Assembly (NCBI GenBank): GCA_022592445.1 | Contig: JABYQR010000001.1 | Span: forward strand, 310,001-374,000 | Length of the DNA: 64,000 nt | Reading direction: 5' to 3' | DNA from: Cytidiella melzeri | Lineage: Eukaryota; Basidiomycota; Agaricomycetes; Polyporales; Irpicaceae | Shown here: positions 46,521 to 59,060 of the stretch, in pieces | Numbering within the stretch: position 1 is the first letter of the stretch | Layout of the letters: every line of letters starts with the position of its first letter | Position numbers and translations under genes: made by a program | The notes under the pieces: model-generated | The model's input: only the letters and a program-made list of their open reading frames with translations | What the model was told of the DNA's origin: nothing | The model's database searches: none

Positions 46521-48310
46521 ATGTCCCAATCATCCCTGTCGTCGGTGGTATCCAACTTGGTTCGGGCATCGATGGGGTCATCTGTTTCGAGCTCTGTTGT
46601 CGACGAAGATCTTGACCGCCACGTTGCGGAGCTCATCTTGAAGGAGGCAAAGCAGAAAGCTGAGAAGTACGCGAAGGAAGGCATTCGGGCTTATCTGCCA
46701 CAGTACGCTTAAGTTTTACCTTCGTATATGACTCGATATTCATGTTGTGTTACAGGCCAGAAGCCAACGTTCCCAAGACAAACAAGCGGTTCCTTTCTTC
46801 AATCATACGGAACACGGATGACCACAACAAGACTATACTTCGTGCACAGGCTCTCGCTGCTCAAGAAGCGAGAATGGAGCGTTTAGAACAAGAGAAGCAA
46901 GAAAGGAGAGCTAGAGCAGAGGAGGCTGTCGAGGCCGAACGGCTAAGAAGGTTGACGGGTGGAAGTGTGTCGATGAGGTCGAGGCGTAGGGACAGAGAGG
47001 AGAGAACAATTAGGAAACGGAGAGAGCGAAGCTGGGAGAGGCGCAGCGTCGACGACGAAGACCGGAGCAGCAGGAAAGCCAAAGGCAGAGCGGTCGACAG
47101 AGTGGAGAGTGATGATAGGCGACGCCGCCATTCGCGCTCTCCTCATCGAAATGAACAGTCCAGCCACCATTCGCGACGGCATAGGAGAGACAAGGAGGAA
47201 CCGTGGAGCAGGTCTAGAGCTCGTTCAGTATCAGACAATGGCTCAGCGGATGAAGACGATAGGTATCGTGACCACCACCACGATGAGCGACTAGCTCCGC
47301 GTGACTCCAGGCGACAGAAGAGCCATGATCGCCGCCGTAGCATGTCAACTGAAGGGGAGTACTCAAACCATAGGAAAAGGAGAAGACGCAGTCGGACAAT
47401 GTCTCCTGTCAGGTCTGCTGAAGATGAGCCCCGTAGGGAAAGCAGGTCTCACCGATCCCGCCGTCATAAGTGGCGCCGTACTCCTTCACCCGTGTATTCT
47501 GAGGATTCTCGAACGGCATCTGACAGTCGCTCTCGTCGCCATAAGAAGGATACGGATTTACCAGAAGAAAACATTCCTGACACCCCATGTTTGCGAAATG
47601 AACGATCTCGTTCCCATTCACCGGCAGCTGAATTCGACGATACGGACGCCTCACTAATTCATACCACTGTGACTCCTACAGCTGCGGACATATATAAGTC
47701 GAAGGACGAACGGTCAGTCCTTGCTGGGACGTCGAACCGTTCTTCACCGAAGCTCTCACAAAGTACGAGTCCCAGGGGATCTTCTCGGTCTCAAAGGGAA
47801 CAAGCAGAAACAGGACCTTCCTCGTCACGACCCTCACCGCCCCCGCGATGCCCGTCTCTTTCTCCCGGACCCCCTCCTCCACCCACTACAAAGTCTAAGT
47901 CTTCACGCCACCATTCTCGATCGTCGAAACCCGCTCCCCCTCCCCCTTCCAACGCACCTCCTCCACTTCCTTCTCACCTTCCATCGAAGATGGACAGGTA
48001 CTTCGAAGAGTCCTACGACCCACGTCTAGACGTTGCACCTCTAAGCGCTCCAAGCATCCCGGCTACAGGGCTCATCAGCGATGCCGAGTTTGCTGGATGG
48101 GACGCCATGCTCGAGCTCATACGACAGCGACGCGAAGATAAAGAGGAACGGAAGAGACTTGAACGTTGGGGCGTCGGCAAGGATCAGGACACGGACAAGA
48201 AGAAGAAGAAGGTTGTAGAAGCAACAGAGAATACAGTCGACATAATGGCTATAGAGTACAAGAAGCGAGGCGCTGTACGGGAATGGGACCTGGGGAAAGA
48301 GGGATTCTAG
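46521..48310 (+). CDS. RS/RD-rich nuclear protein, probably splicing-related
   Basis: Two exons (46521-46702 and 46756-48310) give 578 residues. The N-terminal domain DRHVAELILKEAKQKAEKYA, then YLPQPEANVPKTNKRFLSSI and IRNTDDHNK, looks conserved. A charged coiled coil follows (ARMERLEQEKQERRARAEEA). The middle is rich in Arg-Ser and Arg-Asp dipeptides with SRSPHR and RSRSHSP phosphosites, as in nuclear-speckle proteins. A Pro-rich segment leads to a second compact block, YFEESYDPRLDVAPLS, with GWDAMLELIRQRREDK and IEYKKRGAVREWDLGKEGF. I recognise the ends as conserved-looking but cannot give a family name. A splicing role is inferred from composition only. Confidence 0.65.
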
Positions 48311-48461
48311 GAGGTTTAGAGCCTCGACATCCGTCGTTATCATTTGCATCATCATTATACACACATAATCTCCACTATGCCGCAAATCCAAAGAAATGTC
48401 CATTATTTATCTCAAAGTAGTCACTAGTCATGTACCTTCAACTTTTCCTGTGAACAGCCGT

Positions 48462-51400
48462 TTAGCTGACAGCCTTTTGTACCACCATCAGCTCTTCGGG
48501 CTTGAGCTGCTCTACTATGACGGAGAAGTTGTTGGTATTATTACCAGCAGACTCGCGCAGGAAGGCAACGATGTGAGCCTGAGAAATCCCGCTTAGCTAT
48601 CATCGAACCCGTACTTATCACAGCTACGACTCACCCGCATGTCAATCTGAACGCTAGGGTCCTTCATCAGATCTTCGTCGTCGCCTTCGTAGGAGACGTC
48701 CTCGAATGATTCACCTCCCAGAGCAGCCACCATCTCGGGAGGGACAGAGGTGCCCAGCATATCAGACAGGAAAGAGACATCTTTCGCGCCCAATGCACCG
48801 TCTCCTTCCTCGTCGTCAGACCAATCTTCCTCCTGGAGGTTGTGTTAGTCGCATGTAAAGAAAGACATACACGTGAATTATACTTACACCATCGTCAGAA
48901 CGTACTTCACGAACGTCCGACGACTGCAGACCTCCATAGCCCATGGAGGCAGGCTCCCCGTTGGCTTGCATCTCTTGCAGGATGAGCTTTAGGGCTTTGA
49001 CTGGGAAGGGGATACGGGTGAACTCCGTCGGTACTGCATTTTGGTTCTCGTCGTCAGTGAAAAGCTACACATGCTATGGATAGGGTCTACCCTGAGGTTC
49101 TGGCGTACTTTTCTTTGTCCTTGAGCGAGTCATGATCACTGCAAAGTCGAGGTAAATTAGATGGGCATGAATGACGAACGAGCAAACATACCATCTCTAG
49201 TCTCTGCTTTCATGATCAGGTCGCCTTTGACTTGAAGGGCCTGCAGGCTTGGTCGTCCAGAAGCGAATAGGTCAATCAAGGCAAGGGTGCTTGTGCGAGT
49301 TACCCAGAAGCCTTGGAAAGTCTCTGCATTCTCACACCACGTTTGAATGACAGCGTCCAAACCTGATCTACAACCAATGTTGATGTTCTCTAGCAGAGTC
49401 AAGACAGTGTCTCGCTGGCCGTTATGAATCAAAAATGCGAATGGGATAACCAAGCTCTAGAAGAAATCGAACCGATGTTAAACGTGAGTTGTATGAGTTG
49501 ACGGTGCCTGTGACTGACCTGGATGAAGGTCGCAGTCTTTGCTGTTGTCATACGTGTAGCCATCGCCTCCAGAAGTTGCTGCAGGATAGGAAGAATCGAG
49601 TCGCCCGCTCGTCTCATGAGGTGTATAATGAGGTCGCCGATGAACAAGCTGCCCGACTCATCGTCGGTCTGCAGCTGCCATGCAATAAGTTCAAGGACAC
49701 AGTCGATACCAGATTTTCCTGAGGCGGCATCTTTCCACACCAGGAGTTGTGCACAGTCTTTGCGCACAATCAGCGTAAGGCAGGTTATGCCATACTACAC
49801 ACGAGGAGTTAGTGTTTGAGTGGATATCCACCCTCTCAGAAACGCTCACTTGAATAGCGTCGCGGTCTTTGGTGGTTCGAAGACAAGCGAACAACGCAGG
49901 CGCAAGAGTGTCGATGAAGCCACTTCCAATGTTACCTTCCGGGGCGCCTTGCAATAAGCCAGACAGCTGCTCAAGAGCAGCTGCGGCAATCCACTTGTCG
50001 TCTCCATCTTGCCTACCGATTGCCTCGCATAAAGTAGGTAAAGACTGCCTTGCTACGGCCTCATAGATACCTGGGACGGGCGCGCTGGCCAAACGTGACA
50101 GTATTGTGGACATTACGGCCATGAAGTGGGGGTCTAGTTTCAGAGTGAGAATACAGCTGCGACGCAACTATGGACAATCGCACCTTGAACATTTTTGACC
50201 CATGTGCTCAAGATGGCAGGAACCAGGGACTCTACCAGCTGGGGTGTGAGCCAAGAGCCCTTTTGTACCCGAGTCACCGTCGATAACCCGTCCAGGACGA
50301 GGCTCAGAGTATCAGAAGTGGTAATTGGGAGGAACGTCTCAATGCTCTTGCAAATTCGAGCTGCGCGCGGTGCAATTGCAGCATCAGGGCATTCCGTGCA
50401 GAAACTGATTGCGGTTCAATGCGCGTACAGGGGAGACATTCTGAGTACTCACTTCCTGATAGCTCGCACCGCCGATACTTTCACAGGAATTGTGATATCT
50501 TGGGCTTCGAGCACATGGATCACGGCATCTACGTATTGGCCAGCTATGTCACCGGGAAGTACCCTTGAGAATTGACTGGCAAAGACAAATGCACGTCCCT
50601 GCATGAAAGGATACTCTATATAAAATGAGTCTAGAGATGTTGTCTCTGCCTATAGAACTCACGGGGTAGTGTCAGAAGGTTGGGAACGATGCCGGTGAGA
50701 AGTGAGGTTATATCGAAGTTTGTGGCATGGCCTTCTGCTTGTTCGTCCTGGACAATCTCGAAAATAGAGCTGGACACGGATCCAAGGGCTGTGAACGCCG
50801 CTTCCAGAGGGCGCCACCAATGTTCGTTGCCCGTATCTTTGGCCTCGCTTGATTGTCCGACGGTGAGGTGGGTGCTGCTGTTCAAGGTTGCTACCGTGAG
50901 GATGGGGTCTCGATCTAGCAAGACCTGCGACGATTGATGAGAAGTTACCGAATTCGAAATGAACCATAGTTACCTCAAGGAGATCGCAGCCGGCAACGCG
51001 AACACTATACGTCGTGGATTCGTCGGCTTCTTGGGCAACAAATGCGTTCGCGTCATTAGCCCACTCTGATTCCTGTACGATCATGGTCAGCACATATCCC
51101 GTAGCTTTACAGCGTCCACATGCCTCGTCAGCAGTCATCTCAATCCAACGGAACACTTCTGCGACCAGACTCGTGGTGTTCGTCTCGCTGAACCACTCCT
51201 TTGCCCGGCCGCTTCGCGCCACAGCGCTGATAAAGTCCAGCGCGGACCCAGCAAGCTGAGTAAGATCGATCCTCTCGTCTTCAGATGTAGAAGGGGCAGT
51301 GTCATCAGCCACAACGTAATAGTGATAGAAAGCAGGAAACAGCGTGCTGAGATGATGGAGCGTGGAGGTTAAGAAGTCAGGTAGGTAAGGTGCAAGAACA

Positions 51401-52606
51401 CGAGGGAAGGATGTGTTGATGATATCGAGAGTCTGGAAACAATCAATCAGCGGTTGCGTATGACAGTAAGGACAACGAGATTACCTTGATCACTTGTATC
51501 CTCACTGCTAATGCGTCCCAATTCGATGCGTCTATGATATCAGCTTTAGGGTCCATGTTGAGGAGAACCTTGAAGGCGTCCAACCAGACTGGCAAAACAG
51601 ATGCAGAAGCTTCTTTGACGGATTCAGGATGCTCTTCTTTCACCATGTACAAGGCTTCGACGCACTGCCGAAAGACTGCAATTGTACGAGACCGTGTCAG
51701 TGGCGAATGATGCTGCAGGTAGTATCAGTTTTTGAGCTTGAACAAATTGACGATTATTGTACTAACCTCAGCATCGCCCAGAATGTTAAGCAGAACAGGA
51801 AGAAGCTGGCGCAATGTAGGTAGCAGCTGATCCTCTGTCAGTTCAGATTTTACGAAGTCGGTGAACATCTGCATGGCGCCGTGAACGGCTTCAGGGGAGC
51901 CTGAGGACAGCAGATGAAGCAGAGAATCTAGAAGGTCTGGGTATTCATCAGGCCAATCGCACGACGCAATAGTTGTCAATGTATGTGCCTATCGTTTGAT
52001 AAATGGAGGTCGACCCAGGAGCTAGCAGTTTACTCACAGACGATGTTCTGATCTTGCGATTCGCATCAGACAATCCCTGAAAGACAGAAGCACGAATCTG
52101 GGTTTTGACCTGCATAGCGGGAAATATTAGCATAGTTTTATTGGACTTGTACGGAGCGCGATGGAAGTAATGAAATGCAAGTGGTGGGAAGTAGTTCGTT
52201 TGGCATAGGTCAATGGACGTACCTCTACAGGCGGCGCAGAGCCCCTAAACGATGGAAAGTATGGGGACCATCTCTCCTTCACGTACTTTCTAAGAACAAT
52301 GCTCGCGGAGTGCTAGTGGCGACCAAAGTCATCAAGTCACTCTGCAGACACAGTACGAGGTTACGGGACTCATCTGGCGTATTATCGCGTCCACATCAGG
52401 CGTTACTATCAGTTGTGCGAGTCCTAGTCCGGATTCTGGTAGTTTCAGAACGCGTTAGTAGTCATGTAAGCGTGGCTCATCTCCTCACGGGAAGTCAGCG
52501 TACCTGGAGATTCAGATAGCTTGGATAGCCTGAGCTCCGCCGCTACACGAGTATTGTTGTCTGCAGAGAGTGTGGCTGCAAGACATTGAGCAATTTCCGA
52601 GGCCAT
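48462..52606 (-). CDS. KAP114: Importin-9 / Kap114-type karyopherin beta
   Basis: Nuclear import receptor; yeast Kap114 carries TBP and histones. The gene is long with many exons. It starts MASEIAQCLAATLSADNNTR, then VAAELRLSKLSESP, the importin-beta N-terminal (Ran-binding) pattern. HEAT-like helices follow (QVKTQIRASVFQGLSDANRK, CDWPDEYPDLLDSLLHLLSS, DQLLPTLRQLLPVLLNILGD). The acidic loop EDERIDLTQLAGSALDFI is seen mid-protein. Near the end is DVSFLSDMLGTSVPPEMVAA and an acidic block. The last exon reads AHIVAFLRESAGNNTNNFS and ends VVQKAVS with a TAA at 48462. Convergent with the RS-rich gene (151 bp). Exon joins were not all checked base by base. Confidence 0.83.
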
Positions 52607-54245
52607 GGTGTGTAGGATGAGCAAAGTGCAGATGGAGATGAGTGTAGGAACGCAACTGTGAAGAAAAGTGGTAATTTATGCGCACGCGTCGCGTGTTGTC
52701 ACTCTCTTAATCACGCGCTTCTGTCACGAACGCGTGACAAATCTGAAATGCCAAAGCTTTGGACTCTCCTTGAATACTTACTTGAATTTGCGGAAGTCAT
52801 TCTGTCAAGTGACTGTCCGACAACTCTACTCAGCAAACGTGGCAAACAAGACAAGACACGGCAAGCGTTGGTCGTGCTTATGCACAGCTCTTCAAGACCG
52901 TATTCCACTATTTCTCCCCGGATTGTGATGTGGACCGATTTTTTGCGGCCAAGTGGCTTACGAACCTCACGCCTTTGCTGAGCGAATACCCTTGTTTCCA
53001 GAAACTCGTACGTACAACACAGGCAAATCGAGCATTACTATCTCCAGTGCCCATGAATGTCGCTAACTGAACGTATTCAATTGCTCTAGCGCAGATAGAC
53101 TTGTTCCGTAATACGTATGTGGAACTCTTCTCTATGATAATAAGTACATGCTGCTTGAACTGCAAGAATTCTCACTTAGAATAGTCAGAATGCCAATGGC
53201 CGACGCGCTCGTCTGAGCGGGAAAAAAATGGATGAACTTCGTGAACCCGTGAGTGCAATCAACTCTTAGCGATGTTTTGAGTAACTGACGAGCACACATG
53301 TAACAGATGGTTGGCTGTTCCACCATCTTTGATTGGTGGTTGACTCATTTCAGATGCGATAACCGGTAACCTGTCAAGCATGTTCACTACGAGCGACATC
53401 ATATACCATAGAAAAGTTCCCTTCGACTGGTAGACCCTCATCATCAAGGGCCAGACATTGAGTTGACCATCTCATCTCCCATTCGCACCGGTGACCCTCC
53501 AGCTGGGGTACTTGCGTCTCCTAGAGCATTTCTTTCCATTACTCCTCGCATAACTTAATCACTTGTATGCGTTTCCAGGATGCGAATACGTGAACGAGTG
53601 TGAGCTATACACAATGCCAGTGTGCCTGGACATCAAAAACCAGAGCCACCCGTTTGCAACCTGAGTGCGCCTCACTCGTTCTGCCTTGACCACTGCTCAT
53701 CCATCATGCATATAGTGATATCTCCTAAGATGGCGGCGTGCACGACGCGGAGATAGTTTGATCGGACACAGCAACTATGATATGTATCATTTCTCAATGA
53801 CCGTGACGTATAGATACTCGTGTTTACTACTGCCTTCAGACCGCGCAGCTTCTATTCTCCTTCGTTGGGCCCCGCTCGTATGAATACGAGACGACAAGAT
53901 GATTGGACCGGACTCGAGTCTTGTGAGCGCTGAGTATCAGTTCGGACAGGGTTTGGATCGTGTTTTTCTGTAGCGGCTCAATACGATGCGAGCTGATCTT
54001 GTTCAGTTCCGAACTGTCAGAGTGAATGTTCTCCACTGTGCATCTCACTTGCTCATCCCTCATCGTTCTCTGACGAGCCTACAAGGATCATGATCACGAT
54101 GTTGTCGTCCTCAACTTTGTTATAATCTGCTCCACCTGTTCTACGCATCTGACGACGATATAGACATAAAATGGTGCGCTCCCAGCGTACCACGTACCGT
54201 CGCCCCCATCTACCAAGTCTTTCCAAACACTCGTCGCACGCTGCA
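52607..54245. other. 1.6 kb region without a firm gene
   Basis: A possible small plus-strand gene begins at ATG 52748 (MPKLWTLLEYLLEFAEVILS). With a GT-AG intron near 52841-52887 it would continue LFKTVFHYFSPDCDVDRFF then AAKWLTNLTPLLSEYPCFQK to about 52990. I do not recognise it, and no clear end was found. From 53000 to 54245 nothing convincing. Confidence 0.3.
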
Positions 54246-55957
54246 ATGTCTGACATATTGAGCGAGCCTAGCCTTCCTCTGTCCGCTGTCAAGGCTTGTA
54301 TGGACATCCATAACTCCTACAAATCAACGGACTAATGTGCTCAAATCCGATCAGTAATTACAGGCCAACAGTTTCGAGCAGCAGCTATCGGCCTTCTATT
54401 CTATGATCATGGTGAGTTTTCCCTAGATGACGTGCACTGCCAGTTAATGAGTGTTTGAACGCAGTGATCAATCTCGACCGGGAGGTAAGTCTCGTGTCCC
54501 TCTGTGATGGTGACGCTTGACGCTTGAAGCTTGAAGCCTTGTTGACACCTTTGCAAAAGGTTGAACTCGTATGGAAGAAGAATAAACATCCCATCTTCTT
54601 TCTTTATGTCTTCGTGGGTACCATCTCAATGCATGTTCATCTCGAATTTCCTGAGGTTGTTCTTTTGCAGAACAGAATCTTCGTCTTGGGCTACTACATA
54701 TTTGATACAGGTCAGTACATCTTGGGCTTGTATCGTAGAGCCTAGCCCACCTACCTTCACGCATAATGCACAGTACCCATCACTGTCAGTGGCATTGTAT
54801 CATCAAAGGTACGTAATACTGCACCTCTCTTGGTCACCCATCCATACTTATCTATTCGCAGCGGTACGCTCTTAACTCAGTTTCGCCTTGTGCAGGATAA
54901 CAGAACCCATATTCCAGCTGTGTGTTTTATCTGATGCTCGATGTCATTGTGTAAGTGCTATATATTACAACGAGAGCATCAACACCGGGTAAGGCTGATT
55001 TTGCACATTATTAGAGCAATGGTGTCGACTTTGATGGTACAAGGTTAGTCACTCCGCTATCACGTACATGCCTGAGCTGACGTGCATATATTTTGTCAGT
55101 TATCTTACAATTACGAGTACGACGTCACCCCTCCTCAATGTTGTTGCATGCTATTGACGTGCAATGGAGATATACGCTCTGTATAACCGCAGTCCAAAGA
55201 TATTGGTTACTTTGCTTGTTTCATGTGCCTTTCAGGTAGCGGGCATGAGCATCCTCATCGGCCTCACAATGAACCATCTCTTTCGTAAGTCTACACCAAC
55301 TAAATCCGCAATCGCAATCTCACGAATGAATGTGACCTATTAGACACCAACGTACCGGACACGACCGTTGGATGTGCTTACCAAGGCTTACCACAATACT
55401 CATTTCTAGTGTTCATCCCTAGCCTATTGTACGAACCAATTTTGTGCGGTCTGGTGGCCTAGCAGGCATTCAGCACAACTGTGCGGGTACCTTTGGTAAA
55501 TCGAATTGCACGGGACAGGTAAGTACTGAACGTTGTATACACTGTCTGCTCGCAAAATTTGACCACTTTCTGGATTTGCAGCTTGGCCTATTTCATAGCG
55601 CACGTCTTCTTTCTACTCCGCTGTGTGTTCGATCTGACCGTGCAAGCGTAGGATATTTGCGCAGCTTCTTGTGAGCGCGCTTGTATGGGCCAAGGCACCC
55701 TCATGGATGAACGTGGTCAACCCGTGAGTAGAATGGTGTCATCCAAACATATAGCGTTGGACTCATCACGGTTCTTGGGTAGTTGGTCTGCTGCCCTGCC
55801 ATCGTTACTTGGAAGTCGACTCATACTGAGTATGCGTGAAGCAGTTGAGAGGCAAAATAACGAGACATCTTATGTGGTGGAAGATTTCACATCACCACAC
55901 GTAGTCTTTGTGGAACATAGCGGAAGGAATGTGAACTCTACCCTCCGCACGCCGTAA
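54246..55957 (+). pseudogene. DUF6533 seven-helix membrane protein gene with premature stops
   Basis: The exon pieces match an Agaricomycete family of GPCR-like proteins. They are FRAAAIGLLFYDHV, INLDRE, VELVWKKNKHPIFFLYVF, MEIYALYNRSPKILVTLLVS (near 55163), IPSLLYEPILCGLVA, and the hallmark LLGSRLILSMREAVE (near 55801). Two breaks are visible. The first exon from ATG 54246 runs into TAA before any donor (after YKSTD), and TAG interrupts LCGLVA-stop-QAFSTTVRV near 55462, where the family has an aromatic residue. Several splice sites are still good, so decay looks recent. Unless the first exon is different and the TAG is spliced out, no full protein is made. Confidence 0.65.
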
Positions 55958-56199
55958 AGCTGCTTGCATTGTAATGGCGAAGCAGTCATCATAACCACTG
56001 ACAGGCGTGCACTCGTGAAATATTGAATTGCGCACCCGTCTGCAGTAAAATATGGCGATGCTCGTATTTGATGTATTAGCTTACGTGTACACAACCATGA
56101 ACACAAATAGTATGTCGAAACAAACACCGCGCCACATAGGTACGTCAGAAAACCCAGCTGTGCTTTAGGAAAAATCTGAAGGGTCTTCTTAGCACACGC

Positions 56200-57581
56200 T
56201 TAATACCGTCGGTCATCGTAACGGCGGTCGGGTGGGCCACCTCGATCATATCCCCTGTCGTAGTCACGGTACCCGCCACGGTCGTAGTCGCGTCCGCCGC
56301 CGCCACGGTAGTCGTCGTCATATGCAGCACGTCGCGCACGAGGAGGGCCGTAGTCGTCGTGTCCGCCACGGCCACCACGGGAGTAACGGCTGTCGTAGGG
56401 CCTTGGGTCGTAGGGACGTTCATCTGTCAGTGAAATTGCATTAGATCCATCAGTGACAGAACATTGTAATGAGGCATACTGTCGCCGCGCTTTGGAGGGC
56501 CAAAGTATCGACCAGGGGTGGGTGTCCTAGCGCGTCCCCGACGAGCCTGAGAACTGATTAGTTGGACGCACGTTGAAGGTCGCTTCGATATACCTTCTCC
56601 ACTGTCATGGTCTTGCCCATGAAGTCAGTAGCGTTCAACGCGGTAACAGCGGCATCTGCCTCCTCAGTAGTTTCCATCGTGACAAACCCAAATCCACGAG
56701 ATTCGCGGGTATGTGGGTCATACATCACCTGAGCTTTCTTAACCTGGAATGATGCAGTGGTTAGTATATCATCTCAAGCGCATACATGGGCCTTACCCTT
56801 CCGACTTTGGCGAAGGCCTGTTCGAGATCACGAGTGTCTACGCGGGAACTCAACCCAGAAACGTGCAAGTTGTTACCGGGATTGTTACCACCGCCTTCAC
56901 CACGCCTGAGGCCTCATCAGCAAACTGTCAACTTTGAGTTGGACATGCTTACCCTCTATCTCCATCACGAGCGACTGGGCTGCGGCTTCTGCTTGAACGC
57001 CTCGGCGGGTGGTCACCCTGAGTGCGAAGTGGAGAACGTGTGCCATTGGCCCAGCCGGGTTCATCACCAGGTACACCGCCTAGAGGCGCATCGCCAGAGG
57101 GAATACTGATTCCACCGTTGCCGCTAGGGCCCATGTCTTGAGATTGCCATGCTGAAAGGAAACAGAGCGTAGGAAGGGATAGATATGTAATGTCAGGGTT
57201 GATTCAAGTTGCGGGGCGGAGCAGCGCTGGAGAGCGAATGGTGACAGAAAGTCGAGAAGTCGATGCGACCAAGGACATGAAAAGAGAGCTTCGCGACGTG
57301 TGATGGAATGGCTTGGTCATACCAGGCTGGGCGATGTTGCGGTAGTCGTCGCGGTCTGCCCCGTCATAACATCGGCCTTCAGCCAACAGAGGACGGGATG
57401 AATCGAGAAAAGACGGCTGAGAACGTCTTATGTAGGCTGAAGACTATGGCGAACAACACGTAGGTTGTGCTCCAAGTGCCGAGTGAAACGAACTATGTGG
57501 AAGTATGTAAAGGGCAAAGGGTCCTCGTCGTCCTTGTCACGTCCTCGCGGCTGCTGATGCTGAAAACGTACCGTCATCCAT
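56200..57581 (-). CDS. TRA2: Transformer-2-type splicing regulator (RRM, RS/RGG)
   Basis: The protein begins MDD, then after a long intron (to about 57152) AWQSQDMGPSGNGG and an Arg/Ser stretch (RRSSRSRSPVARDGDRG). One RRM follows: RNP2 NLHVSGL, VDTRDLEQAFAKVGRVKKAQ, and RNP1 SRGFGFVTM with MTVEKA. The linker RRGRARTPTPGRYFGPPKR is the TRA2 signature (animals have RAHTPTPG). The C-terminus is Arg/Gly/Asp/Tyr-rich (SRGGRGG, YRGGGGRDYDRGG) and ends DDRRY. TRA2 proteins bind GAA-rich exon enhancers. The first intron, about 420 nt, is far longer than its neighbours. It may hold an alternative exon, as TRA2 genes often autoregulate. Divergent from COX6. Confidence 0.82.
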
Positions 57582-58046
57582 GCTGAAAGCTTGCTTCCTT
57601 GTCGCTGGCGTTAGCGTTGGCGTCGCGGTTGTTGACGTCGAAGTTGGTGGGAACGTGAAACATTTCCAGGTAAATATAGCTTTTAGTTTGATGTACAAAT
57701 AGAACCAAACCGAGAGTAGAGGTCAAAACTGAGCAAATGATTATGTATCTAGCAGTGCGCTCGTTCAATTCAAAGGGCTGGATTGTTTGTGTCGTCAATG
57801 TACAAAGGATGGCCGTATCGTTGAGCGTAAGGACGCTATCCCTCGAGGTACTTAGGATGCAATGAGTATTGTTGTTCACCGACCGGCGGGCGGACGGGAT
57901 GGCCGGTATGTCCCGGCAAAGTCGAGGCAAGTCGCGGCTCGTCCGGCCTGAAGAGAAAACCACTTTTCCTCCGCATTTCGGCGTTGGTACCGCTCTCTTC
58001 CAAGTCGCCCTCAACATCCTCCACGAAGAACAGGTTTCTCGCAAAC
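57582..58046. other. Bidirectional promoter region TRA2/COX6
   Basis: 465 bp between two divergent starts. Open frames cross it on both strands but lack motifs. No TATA box of note. Confidence 0.5.
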
Positions 58047-58515
58047 ATGCTGCGCTCTCGTGTGCTCCCCACTCTCGCTCGCGCTCGTCCTGCCGTAGTC
58101 CGTGCTTCACCAACCTTTGCCCGTTTCTCCTCCAGCGAACACGGTCAGGAGACCTTCGAAAGCTTCACCGAACGATACGTGAACTTTTTCCAATCCGCGC
58201 AGGACCTCTTCGAGGTTCAGCGAGGACTCAACAACTGTTTCGCGCACGATCTCGTTCCTGCACCGTCTGTCATCGAAGCCGCGCTCCGTGCTTCCCGACG
58301 CGTCAATGACTACGCAACCGCCGTGAGGGTGTTTGAGGGTGTCAAGGAGAAGGTTGAGAACAAGCAGCAGTATCAAGCTTATTTGGAAGAGCTCAAGGGT
58401 GTTCGGGAGGAGCTTGGTATGAACACATGCATTGGCAGTCAAACCCAACGCGCTAACTGCTACATTACACTTCCACGTAGGAATCAACACTCAAGAGGAG
58501 CTGTACAGCTCCTAA
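58047..58515 (+). CDS. COX6: Cytochrome c oxidase subunit 6 (COX5A family)
   Basis: Nuclear-encoded subunit of mitochondrial complex IV. Two exons (58047-58416 and 58481-58515) give 134 residues. The first 30 residues (MLRSRVLPTLARARPAVVRA) are a typical matrix-targeting presequence, Arg-rich without acids, with FARFSSSE near the likely cleavage site. The mature part has FTERYVNFFQSAQDLFEVQR, GLNNCFAHDLVPAPSVIEAA and RRVNDYATAVRVFEGVKEKV, and ends GINTQEELYSS-like with a TAA at 58513. These are the core COX6/COX5A motifs. The last exon carries only eleven codons. Confidence 0.93.
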
Positions 58516-59060
58516 TTATATACCGCTGGCATCACATAGAGTATGAGTACGTTTTCAAGTCATCCACAGCTTCAAACACTCGTAACGCGGATGAGTAGAT
58601 CTCCTCGACTCAGAACAATACATTCTTACTCTATGTCAATCGTGGACCGTAAGGCATGCCGCTCCTTGCGCTCCTTGTGTAATACCAAAATGTGACATGC
58701 AAACTACCACTACCACTGCATATAACATAGGGCATACGCGAGCTTAACGTGTTAACTCTGGGGATACTACGGCGTAATAGCAGTCTAGTCCGCATGTTGG
58801 CCACTCCAGACAGTTAGCTTCATGAGCTATGTAGCTCTATACTCGTGTGATATCCTGTTCTTTGTGAACTGAAGTTTTGATATTGAGCTGCGACGTTCAA
58901 CAACCCGATGCTGCCCGTTGGTATTACCCTAGGGAGGTTCTCACGCCGGTGGAATCTTCGGCCCGCGCAGGCTACTAATCTCAAGAACTCAAGAGCAGCA
59001 TCCAGTAATACCTTTACAACCACCTCCGTCCTTTATCTCAGTAGTCACAGAGCCGGAGAC
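58516..59060. other. Intergenic region downstream of COX6
   Basis: 3' flank of COX6 and promoter of the ankyrin gene. No coding or RNA gene signal seen. Confidence 0.5.
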
